This document shows, one piece after another, positions 36,501 to 43,962 of a DNA stretch of 64,000 nucleotides. The notes under the pieces were generated by a model. That model searched no databases. It was not told where the DNA came from and was given only the letters and a program-made list of their open reading frames with translations. Both the position numbers and the translations under genes were made by a program. Source of the stretch: Enterovirga aerilata (GTDB taxonomy: Bacteria > Pseudomonadota > Alphaproteobacteria > Rhizobiales > Beijerinckiaceae); assembly GCF_013044135.1 (NCBI RefSeq), contig NZ_JABEPP010000005.1, forward strand, positions 103,501-167,500, given 5' to 3'. Each line of letters opens with the position of its first letter. Position 1 is the first letter of the stretch.

Positions 36501-36814
36501 AAGTAGAGGTCCGTCTTCTCGGAGAAGACGGCGGTCACCTGAGCGAACCCGTTGCGGGAGAGCGAGCGGGTGTATTCGAGCCCCGGGATGCCGGCGAGCG
36601 CCGTCTCCATCGGATAGGTCACCTGCTTCTCGACGTCGTAGGGCGACAGCGAGGGCACGACGGCGTTGATCTGGACCTGGTTGTTCGTGATGTCCGGGAC
36701 GGCGTCGATGGGGAGCTTCGTCAGCGACCATACGCCGACGGCGCAGGCGACGAGCGACACGAGGAGCACCAGCCAACGCTGGCGCACCGAGAAGTCGAGG
36801 ATGCGGCTGATCAC
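33569..36814 (-). CDS. czcA: CzcA/CusA-type heavy-metal RND efflux pump
   Basis: 1081 residues from GTG 36814. The N-terminus ISRILDFSVRQRWLVLLVSL and PIDAVPDITNNQVQIN are standard for HME-RND pumps. The proton-relay helix IV motif DFGLIVDGAVIIAEN has both aspartates and the glutamate, as in Zn/Co/Cd-type CzcA. Twelve transmembrane helices and two large periplasmic loops are evident. It ends with FRPLRMAAE. It drives metal export across the envelope together with the adaptor and the channel. Metal specificity (Zn/Co/Cd/Ni versus Cu/Ag) is inferred from helix IV only. Confidence 0.96.
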   Translation of the reverse strand: MISRILDFSVRQRWLVLLVSLVACAVGVWSLTKLPIDAVPDITNNQVQINAVVPSLSPYDVEKQVTYPMETALAGIPGLEYTRSLSRNGFAQVTAVFSEKTDLYFARQQVNERLSEAKASLPPGAEVHMGPISTGLGEIYMWTVHFKEPGDGRPVKDGQPGWQSDGSYLTPEGQWLRSDFERAAYLRTVQDWIIGPQLRTVPGIAGVDVIGGYKKQYHVQPDPAKLIGLGLSFKDVAEAVETNNQNRGAGYLERNGEGYVVRSAGRLESVDEIGNVVVATRGGVPVRVKDVASVSIGRELRTGSASENGKEAVVGTALMLIGGNSREVAAAVDARMKEIARSLPPSVEAKTVLNRTQLVEATVRTVAKNLAEGALLVIAVLFLLLGNIRAAVITALVIPVAMLMTMTGMVQGRISANLMSLGALDFGLIVDGAVIIAENSLRHLAEKQHELGRKLSLEERLATVRRSAEEMVKPSVYGQAIIILVYVPLLTFTGVEGKMFAPMALTVIIALAAAFVLSLTFVPALIAIVITGKVQEKDVFLVRWLKAAYRPALHGAVRHPTVVVTGAVLLFLASGLLFMRLGQEFIPQLDEKNIAMHAMRIPSTSLTQSQEMQLAVEKAVSSFPQVAFVFAKTGTAEVAADPMPVNVSDTFIILKPQEEWPDPSLSKDALIAEIQAKVGKLAGNNYEFTQPIQMRFNELLAGTRGDLAVKVFGEEFSTMLPAANQVATALRSVQGAQDVRVEQVTGLPFLEIGIDKAEIARLGLSHFAVQDVVGAAIGGREAGVLFEGDRRFEIVVRLPDAVRDDLEALKNLPVPLPAGASGKAASVPLKQVASFSFSEGPNQISRENGKRRIVVTANVRGRDIASVVAEAQGKVSSSVTLPPGAWITWGGQFENLAAARQRLMIVVPGCFFLIFLLLYQALGSPKDALLVFSAVPLALTGGIAALWLRGMPFSVSAAVGFIALSGVAVLNGLVMLTFVRQLIDEGRPKLDAILEGAMTRLRPVAMTALVASLGFVPMALATGTGAEVQKPLATVVIGGLITATLLTLLVLPALYALFGTGQAEKASEAEPEFRPLRMAAE

Positions 36815-36825
36815 TGTCCCGCTCC

Positions 36826-38124
36826 TCAGTGCACGTGCTCGGCCTCGGCTTTGCCGAGTTCCGCCTTGAGGACGAAGGAGTTCGTGGCCGCGATCTTCTC
36901 GCCGGGATCCAGGCCGAAGACGACCTCGACGGAGGTGTCGTCCGCCTTGCCGAGCACGACCTCGCGCTTTTCGAATCCCTTCTCGTTGCGGACGAACACG
37001 ACCTGCTCGCCGCCGATGGCCTGCAAGGCGGTCCGCGGCACCTTTATGTCGACCGGCTCTTCCGAGACGAGGACCTGCGCCGTCACGTAGGACCCAGGCC
37101 GCCAGGTCATGTCCTTGTTGTCGACCGCCGCGATTACGCGCGCCGAGCGGGTCTCCTGGTTCAGGATCGGGCTGACGAAGACGATTCGGCCCTTCGACGG
37201 CTCCGACCCGTTTCCGGCCGAGATCGAAACATCCTGCCCTTCCCGGATCGCGAGAAGGTCACCGCTCGGGACGGCGAGGTCGATCCAGACTGACGAGAGG
37301 TCGGCCACGACGTAGAGCTCCTTAGCCTCGCTCTCGCCGCCGACGGGCGATCCGAGATCGACCAGCCGCTCGATCACCCGGCCCGCGATTGGCGAGCGGA
37401 TCTCATACTTCTGCAGGTTGGACATCGTCCGTGCGACTGGCGCGCCTGAGCCGGCCGCCGCCGTTCGAACGGGGGCGTAGCGGGTCGCAAGCTGCTCGAT
37501 GTCAGCCTCTGAGAACCCGAGCGCCTGCAGCTTCTGCGAGGCGAGCTCGACCCGAAGCTGCGCCTCTGTGAAGGTCTGCCTGGCGCGCAGGAACTGCTGC
37601 TCGGCAGAGATGCGCTTGTCCCAAAGGGCCTGTTCGCGTTCGAACAGCGTCTGCTGCAGGTCGAGATTCGTCCGCGCGGCGAAGAACTCGCTCCGCGCCT
37701 CGGCCACCTCCCGGCTGTCGAGCACGGCGACGACCTCGCCCTTGGCGACCGTCTCCCCCAGACGCTTACGCATCTCGGCAACTGTGCCGACGACCTTGCC
37801 GGCGATCCGTGCCACGCGGTCCGCATCCGTCGTCACCGTTCCTGGTACGGTGAGCTTGCGGGCGAGCGCTCCACCAGCGGCCTCGGCGACGCCGATCTTT
37901 GCCGCCTCGATCTGCTCGGCCGTCATAACGACGTGGCCTTCGGGACCTTCCTTCTCACCCTCGGCGTGGCCACCGGCACCGTGGCCGTGTCCATCATCGC
38001 TTTTGGAGGGAGGCGGCAGGGCGAAGCCGGCGACCTGGCGGATGGAATTCGAGACGCTGGGCACGAATGTGCCCACGAGCAGCCCCAGCCCGATGAGGGC
38101 GAGGCACAACAATAGCTTCTTCAT
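36826..38124 (-). CDS. czcB: CzcB-type periplasmic adaptor (membrane fusion protein)
   Basis: 432 residues from ATG 38124. An N-terminal signal/anchor MKKLLLCLALIGLGLLVGTF is followed by a His-rich metal-binding stretch (SDDGHGHGAGGHAEGEKEG). Lipoyl and barrel domains (KLTVPGTVTTDADRVARIAG, YEIRSPIAGRVIERLVDLGS) flank a helical hairpin at about residues 165-225. The end AEAEHVH is His-rich again. It links CzcA to the outer-membrane channel and delivers metal. It ends 11 bases before the czcA start. Confidence 0.95.
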   Translation of the reverse strand: MKKLLLCLALIGLGLLVGTFVPSVSNSIRQVAGFALPPPSKSDDGHGHGAGGHAEGEKEGPEGHVVMTAEQIEAAKIGVAEAAGGALARKLTVPGTVTTDADRVARIAGKVVGTVAEMRKRLGETVAKGEVVAVLDSREVAEARSEFFAARTNLDLQQTLFEREQALWDKRISAEQQFLRARQTFTEAQLRVELASQKLQALGFSEADIEQLATRYAPVRTAAAGSGAPVARTMSNLQKYEIRSPIAGRVIERLVDLGSPVGGESEAKELYVVADLSSVWIDLAVPSGDLLAIREGQDVSISAGNGSEPSKGRIVFVSPILNQETRSARVIAAVDNKDMTWRPGSYVTAQVLVSEEPVDIKVPRTALQAIGGEQVVFVRNEKGFEKREVVLGKADDTSVEVVFGLDPGEKIAATNSFVLKAELGKAEAEHVH

Positions 38125-38213
38125 GGAACGTCCTGACCTGAATGCGCGGCAAAAGCCGGCGCAAGCCGCAAGGCGGCTTGCGTCGCGCAAGGGGCCGGCT
38201 CAGCCGGCCCGGG

Positions 38214-38582
38214 TCAGGTTCGAGGCGGACGTGGGGGTGGACTGGTCGGCCAGGACGGCCTGGCGGCCGCGACGACGACAATCGGGGCCGGGCTCACGAC
38301 GGCGCTGGGACCGACGGCCGTAAAGGTCATGGTTGCCGGCTGATGATGGCAGGGGCAGCAATGACCGCGGGGCTCACCCGCGGACTCTCCGAACGGATCT
38401 GGCGGCGCGTCCGACAGGGCGGTGATGCCGGCGCGGTCCGCAGACGCGGGTGCGCTCGCGAATGCCGGATGGATGGCCGCGAGCAGGAACCCGGCGCACA
38501 GCAACAAGGCGAGCGCACGCCGCCAGGAGGCGGCTGCCTCCTGGAGCGACGTGCTCCACCAATGTTGTCCGAACCGGCTCAT
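38214..38582 (-). CDS. Small exported His/Cys-rich protein of the efflux operon
   Basis: 122 residues from ATG 38582. The N-terminal hydrophobic helix (RALALLLCAGFLLAAIHPAF) is followed by a GHCCPCHHQPA metal-type motif, a second hydrophobic stretch and a proline-rich end (TSPPPRPPRT). It shares this layout with the proteins at 39177-39518 and 24950-25288. Its position before czcB suggests a metal-sensing or metal-buffering role like that of CzcI/CnrC-type leader proteins; this is inference. Confidence 0.7.
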   Translation of the reverse strand: MSRFGQHWWSTSLQEAAASWRRALALLLCAGFLLAAIHPAFASAPASADRAGITALSDAPPDPFGESAGEPRGHCCPCHHQPATMTFTAVGPSAVVSPAPIVVVAAARPSWPTSPPPRPPRT

Positions 38583-38599
38583 GCTCGCGGCTTATATGA

Positions 38600-39010
38600 C
38601 TACTTTGTATCGAGATTGTAGCGGGCCTTGCCGATTTCGGCCGGACCCTTCTTCAGCGTGAGCGAGGCGCGGAACTTGCCGTCGACGGGAAAGTCGATCT
38701 TTGCGGCGAGCTTATTATCGCCGGCCGGCTTGAGCTCGACCGTCTTCTGCTGGTTGCCTTTCGCCAGCACGCTGGCGGTTGCGGCGTAGGGCGAAGCCTC
38801 GACCTTCTGCTCCTTCTCATCGACGAGGAAGAGCATCACGTCCGAGCCCTTCACCAAGAGCTCGCCTTCCAGAGAGCCGATCTGCTGAATCTGCCCTCCA
38901 TTCGGGGCGGAATGAGCGTGACCGTCCTTTGCTGTGCCGGCGGCGGGCGCGCCGGCGAGGGCGAGACAGAGGAGGGCGCCGGCCAAGCCGGCCCGTGACG
39001 AGGACACCAT
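38600..39010 (-). CDS. Periplasmic metal-resistance-associated protein
   Basis: 136 residues from ATG 39010, the first gene after the MerR-type promoter at 39026. The signal peptide ends APAAGTA|KDGHAHSAPNGG, leaving an N-terminal HAH motif. The rest is a beta-rich domain (GELLVKGSDVMLFLVDEKEQ, VDGKFRASLTLKKGPAEIGK). Similar small proteins occur at the start of many czc/cus operons, but their role is not established. An upstream in-frame start (39094) would place the operator inside the gene and is rejected. Confidence 0.8.
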   Translation of the reverse strand: MVSSSRAGLAGALLCLALAGAPAAGTAKDGHAHSAPNGGQIQQIGSLEGELLVKGSDVMLFLVDEKEQKVEASPYAATASVLAKGNQQKTVELKPAGDNKLAAKIDFPVDGKFRASLTLKKGPAEIGKARYNLDTK

Positions 39011-39022
39011 GAAAGGACTTCT

Positions 39023-39053
39023 ACGACCTCTAGCGGCTAGAGGTGCAAGCGGC
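39023..39053 (-). promoter_or_regulatory. MerR-type operator/promoter of the efflux operon
   Basis: Perfect 9-1-9 palindrome ACCTCTAGC-G-GCTAGAGGT at 39026-39044. On the minus strand it lies between TTGCAC (-35) and TAGAAG (-10) with a 19-bp spacer, the overlong spacing typical of MerR-activated promoters. The same element precedes the P-type ATPase at 58.6 kb. Confidence 0.85.
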
Positions 39054-39176
39054 TTTTTCGCAGTTGAGTTCGAGAGTGTCAGAATGGTGAACATAGTCGT
39101 ACCTTGATGCTGGCGCGTGCGACTACGGCGACGCGCAAAGACACTGAGACGAAACGGGGGACGGGTCCGACGGCTC

Positions 39177-39518
39177 TCAGGCTTGCGGCGGCTTCAAGGG
39201 CGGTGATGAGGTCCGACCGACGAGGTCCGGGGCGTGGCTCAAGCGGTAGCTCACCTCCTCCGGAGACAGCGCTGGGACGGTAATTAGTGCCAGCATCTGT
39301 CGCTCGTGCGAGCAAGAGCAGTGCCCGTGCAACGCTTGCGGTTCTCCGCTGTGATCCCGGTCCGAGCTGGCGGAGGCAAACTGCAAGTCGCCCGCCGTAG
39401 CTGCGTGCCCGGCTGTGCCGGGTCCTAGCGACAGGCAGGCAACCAGAAGCAGGAGCAGGACGCGGATCGCCAAGAGGCGAGGCTGCCCGGCAGAGGACGG
39501 GGTGCGCACCGGAATCAT
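39177..39518 (-). CDS. Small exported His/Cys-rich protein upstream of the efflux operon
   Basis: 113 residues from ATG 39518. A hydrophobic N-terminal helix (LLAIRVLLLLLVACLSLG) is followed by an HGHCSCSHERQ metal-type motif and a proline-rich end (GRTSSPPLKPPQA). Same layout as 38214-38582 and 24950-25288. It lies between merR and the operator of the main efflux operon, so it has its own or read-through transcription. Probably periplasmic; function unknown. Confidence 0.65.
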   Translation of the reverse strand: MIPVRTPSSAGQPRLLAIRVLLLLLVACLSLGPGTAGHAATAGDLQFASASSDRDHSGEPQALHGHCSCSHERQMLALITVPALSPEEVSYRLSHAPDLVGRTSSPPLKPPQA

Positions 39519-39734
39519 GCGGTCCCGATGCTAAAGCTGATCGGAGAGCACGGCAATGGGTCAGCCCGCAAATGGTGCGAGGGTCAAGGTAAAGGCGTCA
39601 GGCCGAAGAAGATGATTCGAGCGGAGCGTCGCGCATGCGGGAGAACATCCCAGCGGGGATAGTGACGGATGCCTCTCCATCAAGGAAAGCATCGCCGGAG
39701 TGCCGAAACGCCTTCCTCTCCGTGTCAAACGGGC

Positions 39735-40154
39735 TCAATGTCGGTCGTGAGCACATTGATCGTGGTCGGCGAGGACTTGAATAACGCGGCACTCCGCCAC
39801 ACGCCCGTGCCCGCATTCCGAGATCATGCGGGTGAGCTCTCCCCGAAGAGCCTCCAACTTAGCGATCCTTCGATCCACCTCGTCGAGGTGCCGTCGCGCA
39901 ATCCGGTCGGCTTCCTCGCACGATGTGTCCGGCTGGCCAGACATGTCCAACAGCTCACGGATGGCCTCAACTTCGAAGCCGAGTTCGCGTGCGTGCCTGA
40001 TGAAGTTAAGGCGCGCCACATGTGTCGCGTCGTAACGACGCTGCTTTCCCTCGGTGCGCGAGGTCTCCGGCATCAGCCCGATGCCCTCATAGTAGCGAAT
40101 GGTCGGAACCTTGACTCCGGCGCGGCGAGAAAGCTCGCCGATGGAGATGTCCAT
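39735..40154 (-). CDS. MerR-family metal-responsive activator (ZntR/CadR-like)
   Basis: 139 residues from ATG 40154 (MDISIGELSRRAGVKV). The winged-helix start (TIRYYEGIGLMPETSR) and dimer helix are intact. Metal ligands fit the ZntR/CadR group: C79 (DTSCEEAD), C114-x-H116 and C122 (ISECGHGRVAEC). A His/Cys tail follows (HDQCAHDRH), as in CadR. It would activate promoters with 19-20-bp spacers. Two matching promoters occur in the window. The exact metal (Zn, Cd, Pb) is not determined by these residues alone. Confidence 0.92.
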   Translation of the reverse strand: MDISIGELSRRAGVKVPTIRYYEGIGLMPETSRTEGKQRRYDATHVARLNFIRHARELGFEVEAIRELLDMSGQPDTSCEEADRIARRHLDEVDRRIAKLEALRGELTRMISECGHGRVAECRVIQVLADHDQCAHDRH

Positions 40155-40164
40155 CAGGGTCGTG

Positions 40165-40181
40165 CCTCCAGCACCTGGAGG
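40165..40181 (-). promoter_or_regulatory. Dyad upstream of merR (probable autoregulatory site)
   Basis: Perfect 7-3-7 inverted repeat CCTCCAG-CAC-CTGGAGG, 11 bases before the merR start. It has MerR-operator form but differs in sequence from the CTCTAGC sites that precede the efflux genes, so it may bind the same protein more weakly or bind another regulator. Confidence 0.5.
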
Positions 40182-40261
40182 TTCTAGTCCGGGTTTGTAG
40201 TTAGCGAAAGTGCGTCGCTGGCCCCAAACGAGCTCATGAGCGGGCGCGCATGGGATCCAGC

Positions 40262-41428
40262 CTACGGCCGAACTCGCGGCCCGCTTCCTTCGATCCTCGC
40301 CCGCGCACGGTCGAGCCAATTCCGATCAAGCTTGAGAGAGCAGACCATACTCTTTGCAGGGGTGATCCTGTAGACCGTCAGCCTTGAGAAATGCTCTTCC
40401 TTGAACGAGAGGGCAGCTGTTCTACGCCCCGCTTCGCGCTTCTGTTGAAGGGCCAGCAACATCGCGTCGGGCAGGGTAAAGTACAACTTGCAACGCTCAA
40501 TGCCAGGAGACGAAAGCGTAACCCGCCAGTTGGAAGCCGCATCCGCTTCGGCATCGAAGTGAAAGGCAGCTTGTGGGTCCTGGGGCGCGAGCATGTGTTG
40601 GTTCATCAGCTCGGGACTGTCAGCCTTTAGCAGCAGAACAAAACCCGTAGCCGAGACTCCTACAAACAGCTCACCGATGTCTTGCGCAGCGCTGATAGCA
40701 GGCCGAAGCAGCGGAACGAACTGTGGATCGTGATGCGGGAAGTGCCCTCCCCATAGCTCCTGCCGCAACGTGTCTCGAACTCTCGCTACCATCTTCCGTC
40801 GGGTACCCGGCTCGCGGTCATCGCGCCCGGCATGAAGCCCCTGCAGGTACCTTTGTACCTGATCCCCGGCCCCATCGACGCCGAGCCGAAGGTCCTCGTA
40901 CTCACCGTGGGACAGATCGAAAAGAGCGATCTGGTGAGCAAGCGCGTAAGCCTGCGCACCAGCGCTGAACCCCGAAGTTGAACAAAGAGCGTAACGATAA
41001 GTGTAACAGAACCCGCGTCCAACTGCTCTTACGTCGTCGCCGTCGTCTTCTGGGGCTTCCTCCGTTCGCCGCGCTCGGACCGTGACCAGAGCATGGTTTA
41101 TATCCTCTAGGATCCCGACCGCGTGCCTGACTTCGGGAATTCCGACCCGAGATCGGCTCTCTCCCCGCCACTTAGCCTCGATAAATAGCCGGATGGGGTT
41201 GCCGAACGCCGGGGCCCAGGAAAGTTCTCCGAGAACGTCGGCTTGGTGAAATCCTCCGCGCCCACGCACCTGCAGGCCATTGCCCATGCGATCCAAATCG
41301 ACGGGATCGTCCTCTGGGTCTACGAGCAGGCGATATCCAGCCTTGCTGATCAGGAATGCGACGACTTCCTCAAGCAGGTAGCCCTTCAGGGCACCGGGGG
41401 CCACTATCGCTCGCTGTTGTCTAGCCAT
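40262..41428 (-). CDS. Stand-alone PD-(D/E)XK nuclease-like protein (restriction type)
   Basis: 388 residues from ATG 41428. The N-terminal nuclease core has E20/E21 (GYLLEEVVAFLI), D64 (GFHQADVLGELS) and E84-A-K86 (IRLFIEAKWRG), the order of Mrr/RE-like nucleases. The C-terminal 270 residues have no recognised domain but contain a YTYRYALCSTSGFSAGAQAY segment and a beta-rich end. No methyltransferase or second subunit is adjacent. It may be a type IV-like or repair nuclease; this is inference. Confidence 0.75.
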   Translation of the reverse strand: MARQQRAIVAPGALKGYLLEEVVAFLISKAGYRLLVDPEDDPVDLDRMGNGLQVRGRGGFHQADVLGELSWAPAFGNPIRLFIEAKWRGESRSRVGIPEVRHAVGILEDINHALVTVRARRTEEAPEDDGDDVRAVGRGFCYTYRYALCSTSGFSAGAQAYALAHQIALFDLSHGEYEDLRLGVDGAGDQVQRYLQGLHAGRDDREPGTRRKMVARVRDTLRQELWGGHFPHHDPQFVPLLRPAISAAQDIGELFVGVSATGFVLLLKADSPELMNQHMLAPQDPQAAFHFDAEADAASNWRVTLSSPGIERCKLYFTLPDAMLLALQQKREAGRRTAALSFKEEHFSRLTVYRITPAKSMVCSLKLDRNWLDRARARIEGSGPRVRP

Positions 41429-41582
41429 TCGAATTCATACCCGGTCGGGCGCCAGTAAGGATGTACGAACGGCTGGGGAGTGCCGGCGCATTCATCGTTG
41501 ATGGCATGCAAGCGGTCGAACGCCCCCTCAAGCTTGTTTTCGAAAGCGGATGCGGCGTCCTGCCGACCCCGCTATTCGCGAT

Positions 41583-42428
41583 CTAACGTGAGGTGTTGAA
41601 GCGGTCGAGCGCTGCCTTGAGCTGCGTCGTGAAGTGAGCCTGGACGGCGACGGCGTTAGGTCCGCGCAACGTCCCCGGATCGTGTGATGAGAATGTCAAA
41701 GTCAGCTCGTGGGTTCTTGTCCTGTTCGTCGAAAGGAATGGGGACCCATCACCGGAGATCGCTACCAGCTTCCAAGTGGGCGTCACATTTCCTGTGGTCT
41801 CTACGACGAACTTCGTATTGTACACGAAGTACCCCCTCTTGAATTCGCCCTTGGCGGGCGCTTCCGAAGAACGATAGAGGGTCGAGGAACGAGTCGCGCC
41901 GATCAGGAAGTCCCGTATCCCAAGCTCTGACTGAAGCAGCAGTGACGAGCCAGCATGTCGACCCTGTTCGTTGCAGATAGCCGCTGGGTCGTTCAACGCT
42001 ATTCGATCCAAGTCATAATATTCGTAGACAGTACGTAGGGCCGTCGCGGCAGATCTGGCCTTTCCTCCGAGGGACATGGAAAATGACTGCCCGACGGGGT
42101 TATCGTAGACGAGCCCATGCAAAAAAGTTCGGGTATACGTCAGCCCGGGGTTAAGCTCGGTCGACTCGTCCGTAGTCAGATCAAGTTGAAACTGAACCCC
42201 ATAGTTCCCAAGGATAGGGCCGGTCTTTTGCAGATTGAAAGTTCGACCGTTTACATACTGAACTGCAGTAACGAGCTCACAAAGAATATTCTTTTTGATA
42301 GCCGTGATAAGGTTGAGGCCGATCTCTCGGCTCTCCCAGGGCTCTTCGAGCTTTGGGACCTGCACACCACAGCCGGCAATCGTTAGGCACGAAGCGGAAA
42401 AGGCGGCAATTATTGCGCCTCGGAGCAT
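41583..42428 (-). CDS. Predicted lipoprotein, unknown function
   Basis: 281 residues from ATG 42428. The lipobox LTIAGC (C20) after a hydrophobic helix marks a lipoprotein. The mature region has many T/N/S-rich beta-strands (YTRTFLHGLVYDNPVGQSFS, YFVYNTKFVVETTGNVTPTW). Codon use and AT content differ from the flanking genes, suggesting separate acquisition. Same orientation as the nuclease gene but 154 bases away. No family recognised. Confidence 0.75.
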   Translation of the reverse strand: MLRGAIIAAFSASCLTIAGCGVQVPKLEEPWESREIGLNLITAIKKNILCELVTAVQYVNGRTFNLQKTGPILGNYGVQFQLDLTTDESTELNPGLTYTRTFLHGLVYDNPVGQSFSMSLGGKARSAATALRTVYEYYDLDRIALNDPAAICNEQGRHAGSSLLLQSELGIRDFLIGATRSSTLYRSSEAPAKGEFKRGYFVYNTKFVVETTGNVTPTWKLVAISGDGSPFLSTNRTRTHELTLTFSSHDPGTLRGPNAVAVQAHFTTQLKAALDRFNTSR

Positions 42429-42451
42429 GACGCTAAGTCCAACGCGGGCTG

Positions 42452-42658
42452 CTACTCGCCACTCTGTGATTTCGCTCTTTGCTCAAGGAGTTGCCGCACC
42501 GCTTCCTTGTCTTCGCCAGAGAGGCCATTGAGTATAAGAGCGCCATCAAGCGCCTTTTCGTCCCGGAACGACACGAACGGTACGCAAACTAGTTCGCCGT
42601 TCTCGTCGATATAGCAGTTGAGTGATTCTTTCTCGGAAAACTCGCCTAATCCCGCCAT
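42452..42658 (-). CDS. Small acidic hypothetical protein (68 aa)
   Basis: ATG 42658 (MAGLGEFSEKESLNCYIDEN) opens an acidic 68-residue frame ending LEQRAKSQSGE. AGGGGACGGGA precedes the start. It lies 23 bases upstream of the lipoprotein gene in the same direction and may be co-transcribed. No domain recognised. Confidence 0.6.
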   Translation of the reverse strand: MAGLGEFSEKESLNCYIDENGELVCVPFVSFRDEKALDGALILNGLSGEDKEAVRQLLEQRAKSQSGE

Positions 42659-42930
42659 TTCCCGTCCCCTCCTCAGCCACCGCCCCTCTAAGCACGTACC
42701 GTGCGGCATCTCATGTCAACTCCCACCAGATCGTGCGCACCGCGAGCGGAACTCTTGTTGCGGAAATGCATCTGTGGATTACAAGTCGGATACTCCGATT
42801 GGGCTGCGCTTGACGGAAGATTCGGCCATGGCAGGTTGTCTAAATTGAGAATAGCGACAGCTTGAGCTGAATTGAGATTGAATGCCGAATTCGTAGTCGG
42901 ACTGGTGCCGTCTGAACAGGAGGGTTCAGA

Positions 42931-43317
42931 ATGATAAAATTCGTCGTCGCGGTCGTAGGTGTAATCGTGTACCTATTGTCTGCTTACTATCTCTTTGGCA
43001 AGGCCACCGATCCGACGACAACGGAGGTAATTTGGGGAAGGCTAGTGATCATCTTCAATGGACTTGCATCTGTCGGTCTCGCTTGTGTCGGCGCGCTCGT
43101 GGGGGTGACAGTGCAGCAGGCCAAGGTTACCGAAGCGAAGGCCGATGCGAGCAGGAAGTCTGATGCTGTAAAGAGTGCTCTTGACGTTCTCACGCTGCCT
43201 GCTCGCCCCCCGATCTCTCAAGACGATGCGCACGCGTTCGCTATCACGAAGCACTTCGACGAACACGCGTCCCGCGTGATCACCGCGCGAAAGATCCTTG
43301 AGCAGAGTTTGAACTAG
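42931..43317 (+). CDS. Small two-helix membrane protein
   Basis: 128 residues from ATG 42931 with AGGAGGG upstream. Two transmembrane helices (FVVAVVGVIVYLLSAYYLFG, and LVIIFNGLASVGLACVGALV) are followed by a soluble charged tail (residues 68-128). No family recognised. AT content is higher than the neighbours. Confidence 0.7.
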   Translation: MIKFVVAVVGVIVYLLSAYYLFGKATDPTTTEVIWGRLVIIFNGLASVGLACVGALVGVTVQQAKVTEAKADASRKSDAVKSALDVLTLPARPPISQDDAHAFAITKHFDEHASRVITARKILEQSLN

Positions 43318-43671
43318 AACGCTTCTCGAAGGCAAACTGTCGATGGCAATGGCGACAGGTCGTTAGCTCGGCGGCTGCGGCTGGGGTCCTCAGAGGAGAA
43401 TCGCAGGGTGAAGCGGTCAGGAATGGTGGTCTAGCGCCATCGGAAGTTGGGGAGGGGCCGGCTCAATCCCGTCCGTGGATTCAGGTTGAGGTGGATTTTG
43501 TTGTTTGCTGGAGATCATTGAGGCCCTTCGTGGCTTCGGCGAGGGTGGGAGAGGCGAGCCGGAGTAGGATCCTCGATGCCGCCGGTCATCGCGTTCCAGT
43601 GATGAAAGTTGGCCTGCTGCCGGTTTCATGGACACCGGGTTTGGGTGTGATGATGGAACCGGAGGTGCAGG

Positions 43672-43962
43672 ATGCAGCGTCGCAAGTTCGGACGTGAGTT
43701 CAAGATTGAGGCGGTTCGGCTGATCAAGGACCGAGGCGTCTCGGCTGCCCAGGCTGCCCGCGATCTGGATGTCTACGAGAATGTCCTGCGCAAATGGGTG
43801 AAGGAGTTCTCGTCCGATCCCGGCCAGGCGTTTCCTGGTCCTGGCCAGATGAAGCCGGAGCAGGCTGAGATTGACCGGCTTCGGAAGGAGGTCGTCCGGC
43901 TGCGGGCGGAGCGTGACATCTTAAAAAAGGCCACCGCCTTCTTCGCGCGGGACGCGCTGTGA
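43672..43962 (+). CDS. IS3-family transposase OrfA
   Basis: 96 residues from ATG 43672 (MQRRKFGREFKIEAVRLIKD). A helix-turn-helix (GVSAAQAARDLDVYENVLRK) and a leucine-zipper-like coiled coil (IDRLRKEVVRLRAERDILKK) are typical of OrfA. Near the end, TTAAAAAAGG (43921-43930) is a classic A6G slippery site; a -1 shift there would fuse OrfA to OrfB. The orfB start overlaps its stop (GTGA). Confidence 0.95.
   Translation: MQRRKFGREFKIEAVRLIKDRGVSAAQAARDLDVYENVLRKWVKEFSSDPGQAFPGPGQMKPEQAEIDRLRKEVVRLRAERDILKKATAFFARDAL

Noticed and set aside
43417..43635. Minus-strand 72-codon frame left of the IS3 element
   Set aside because: Tried as a remnant of an older IS, but no transposase motif could be identified; it also crosses the IS3 left end.
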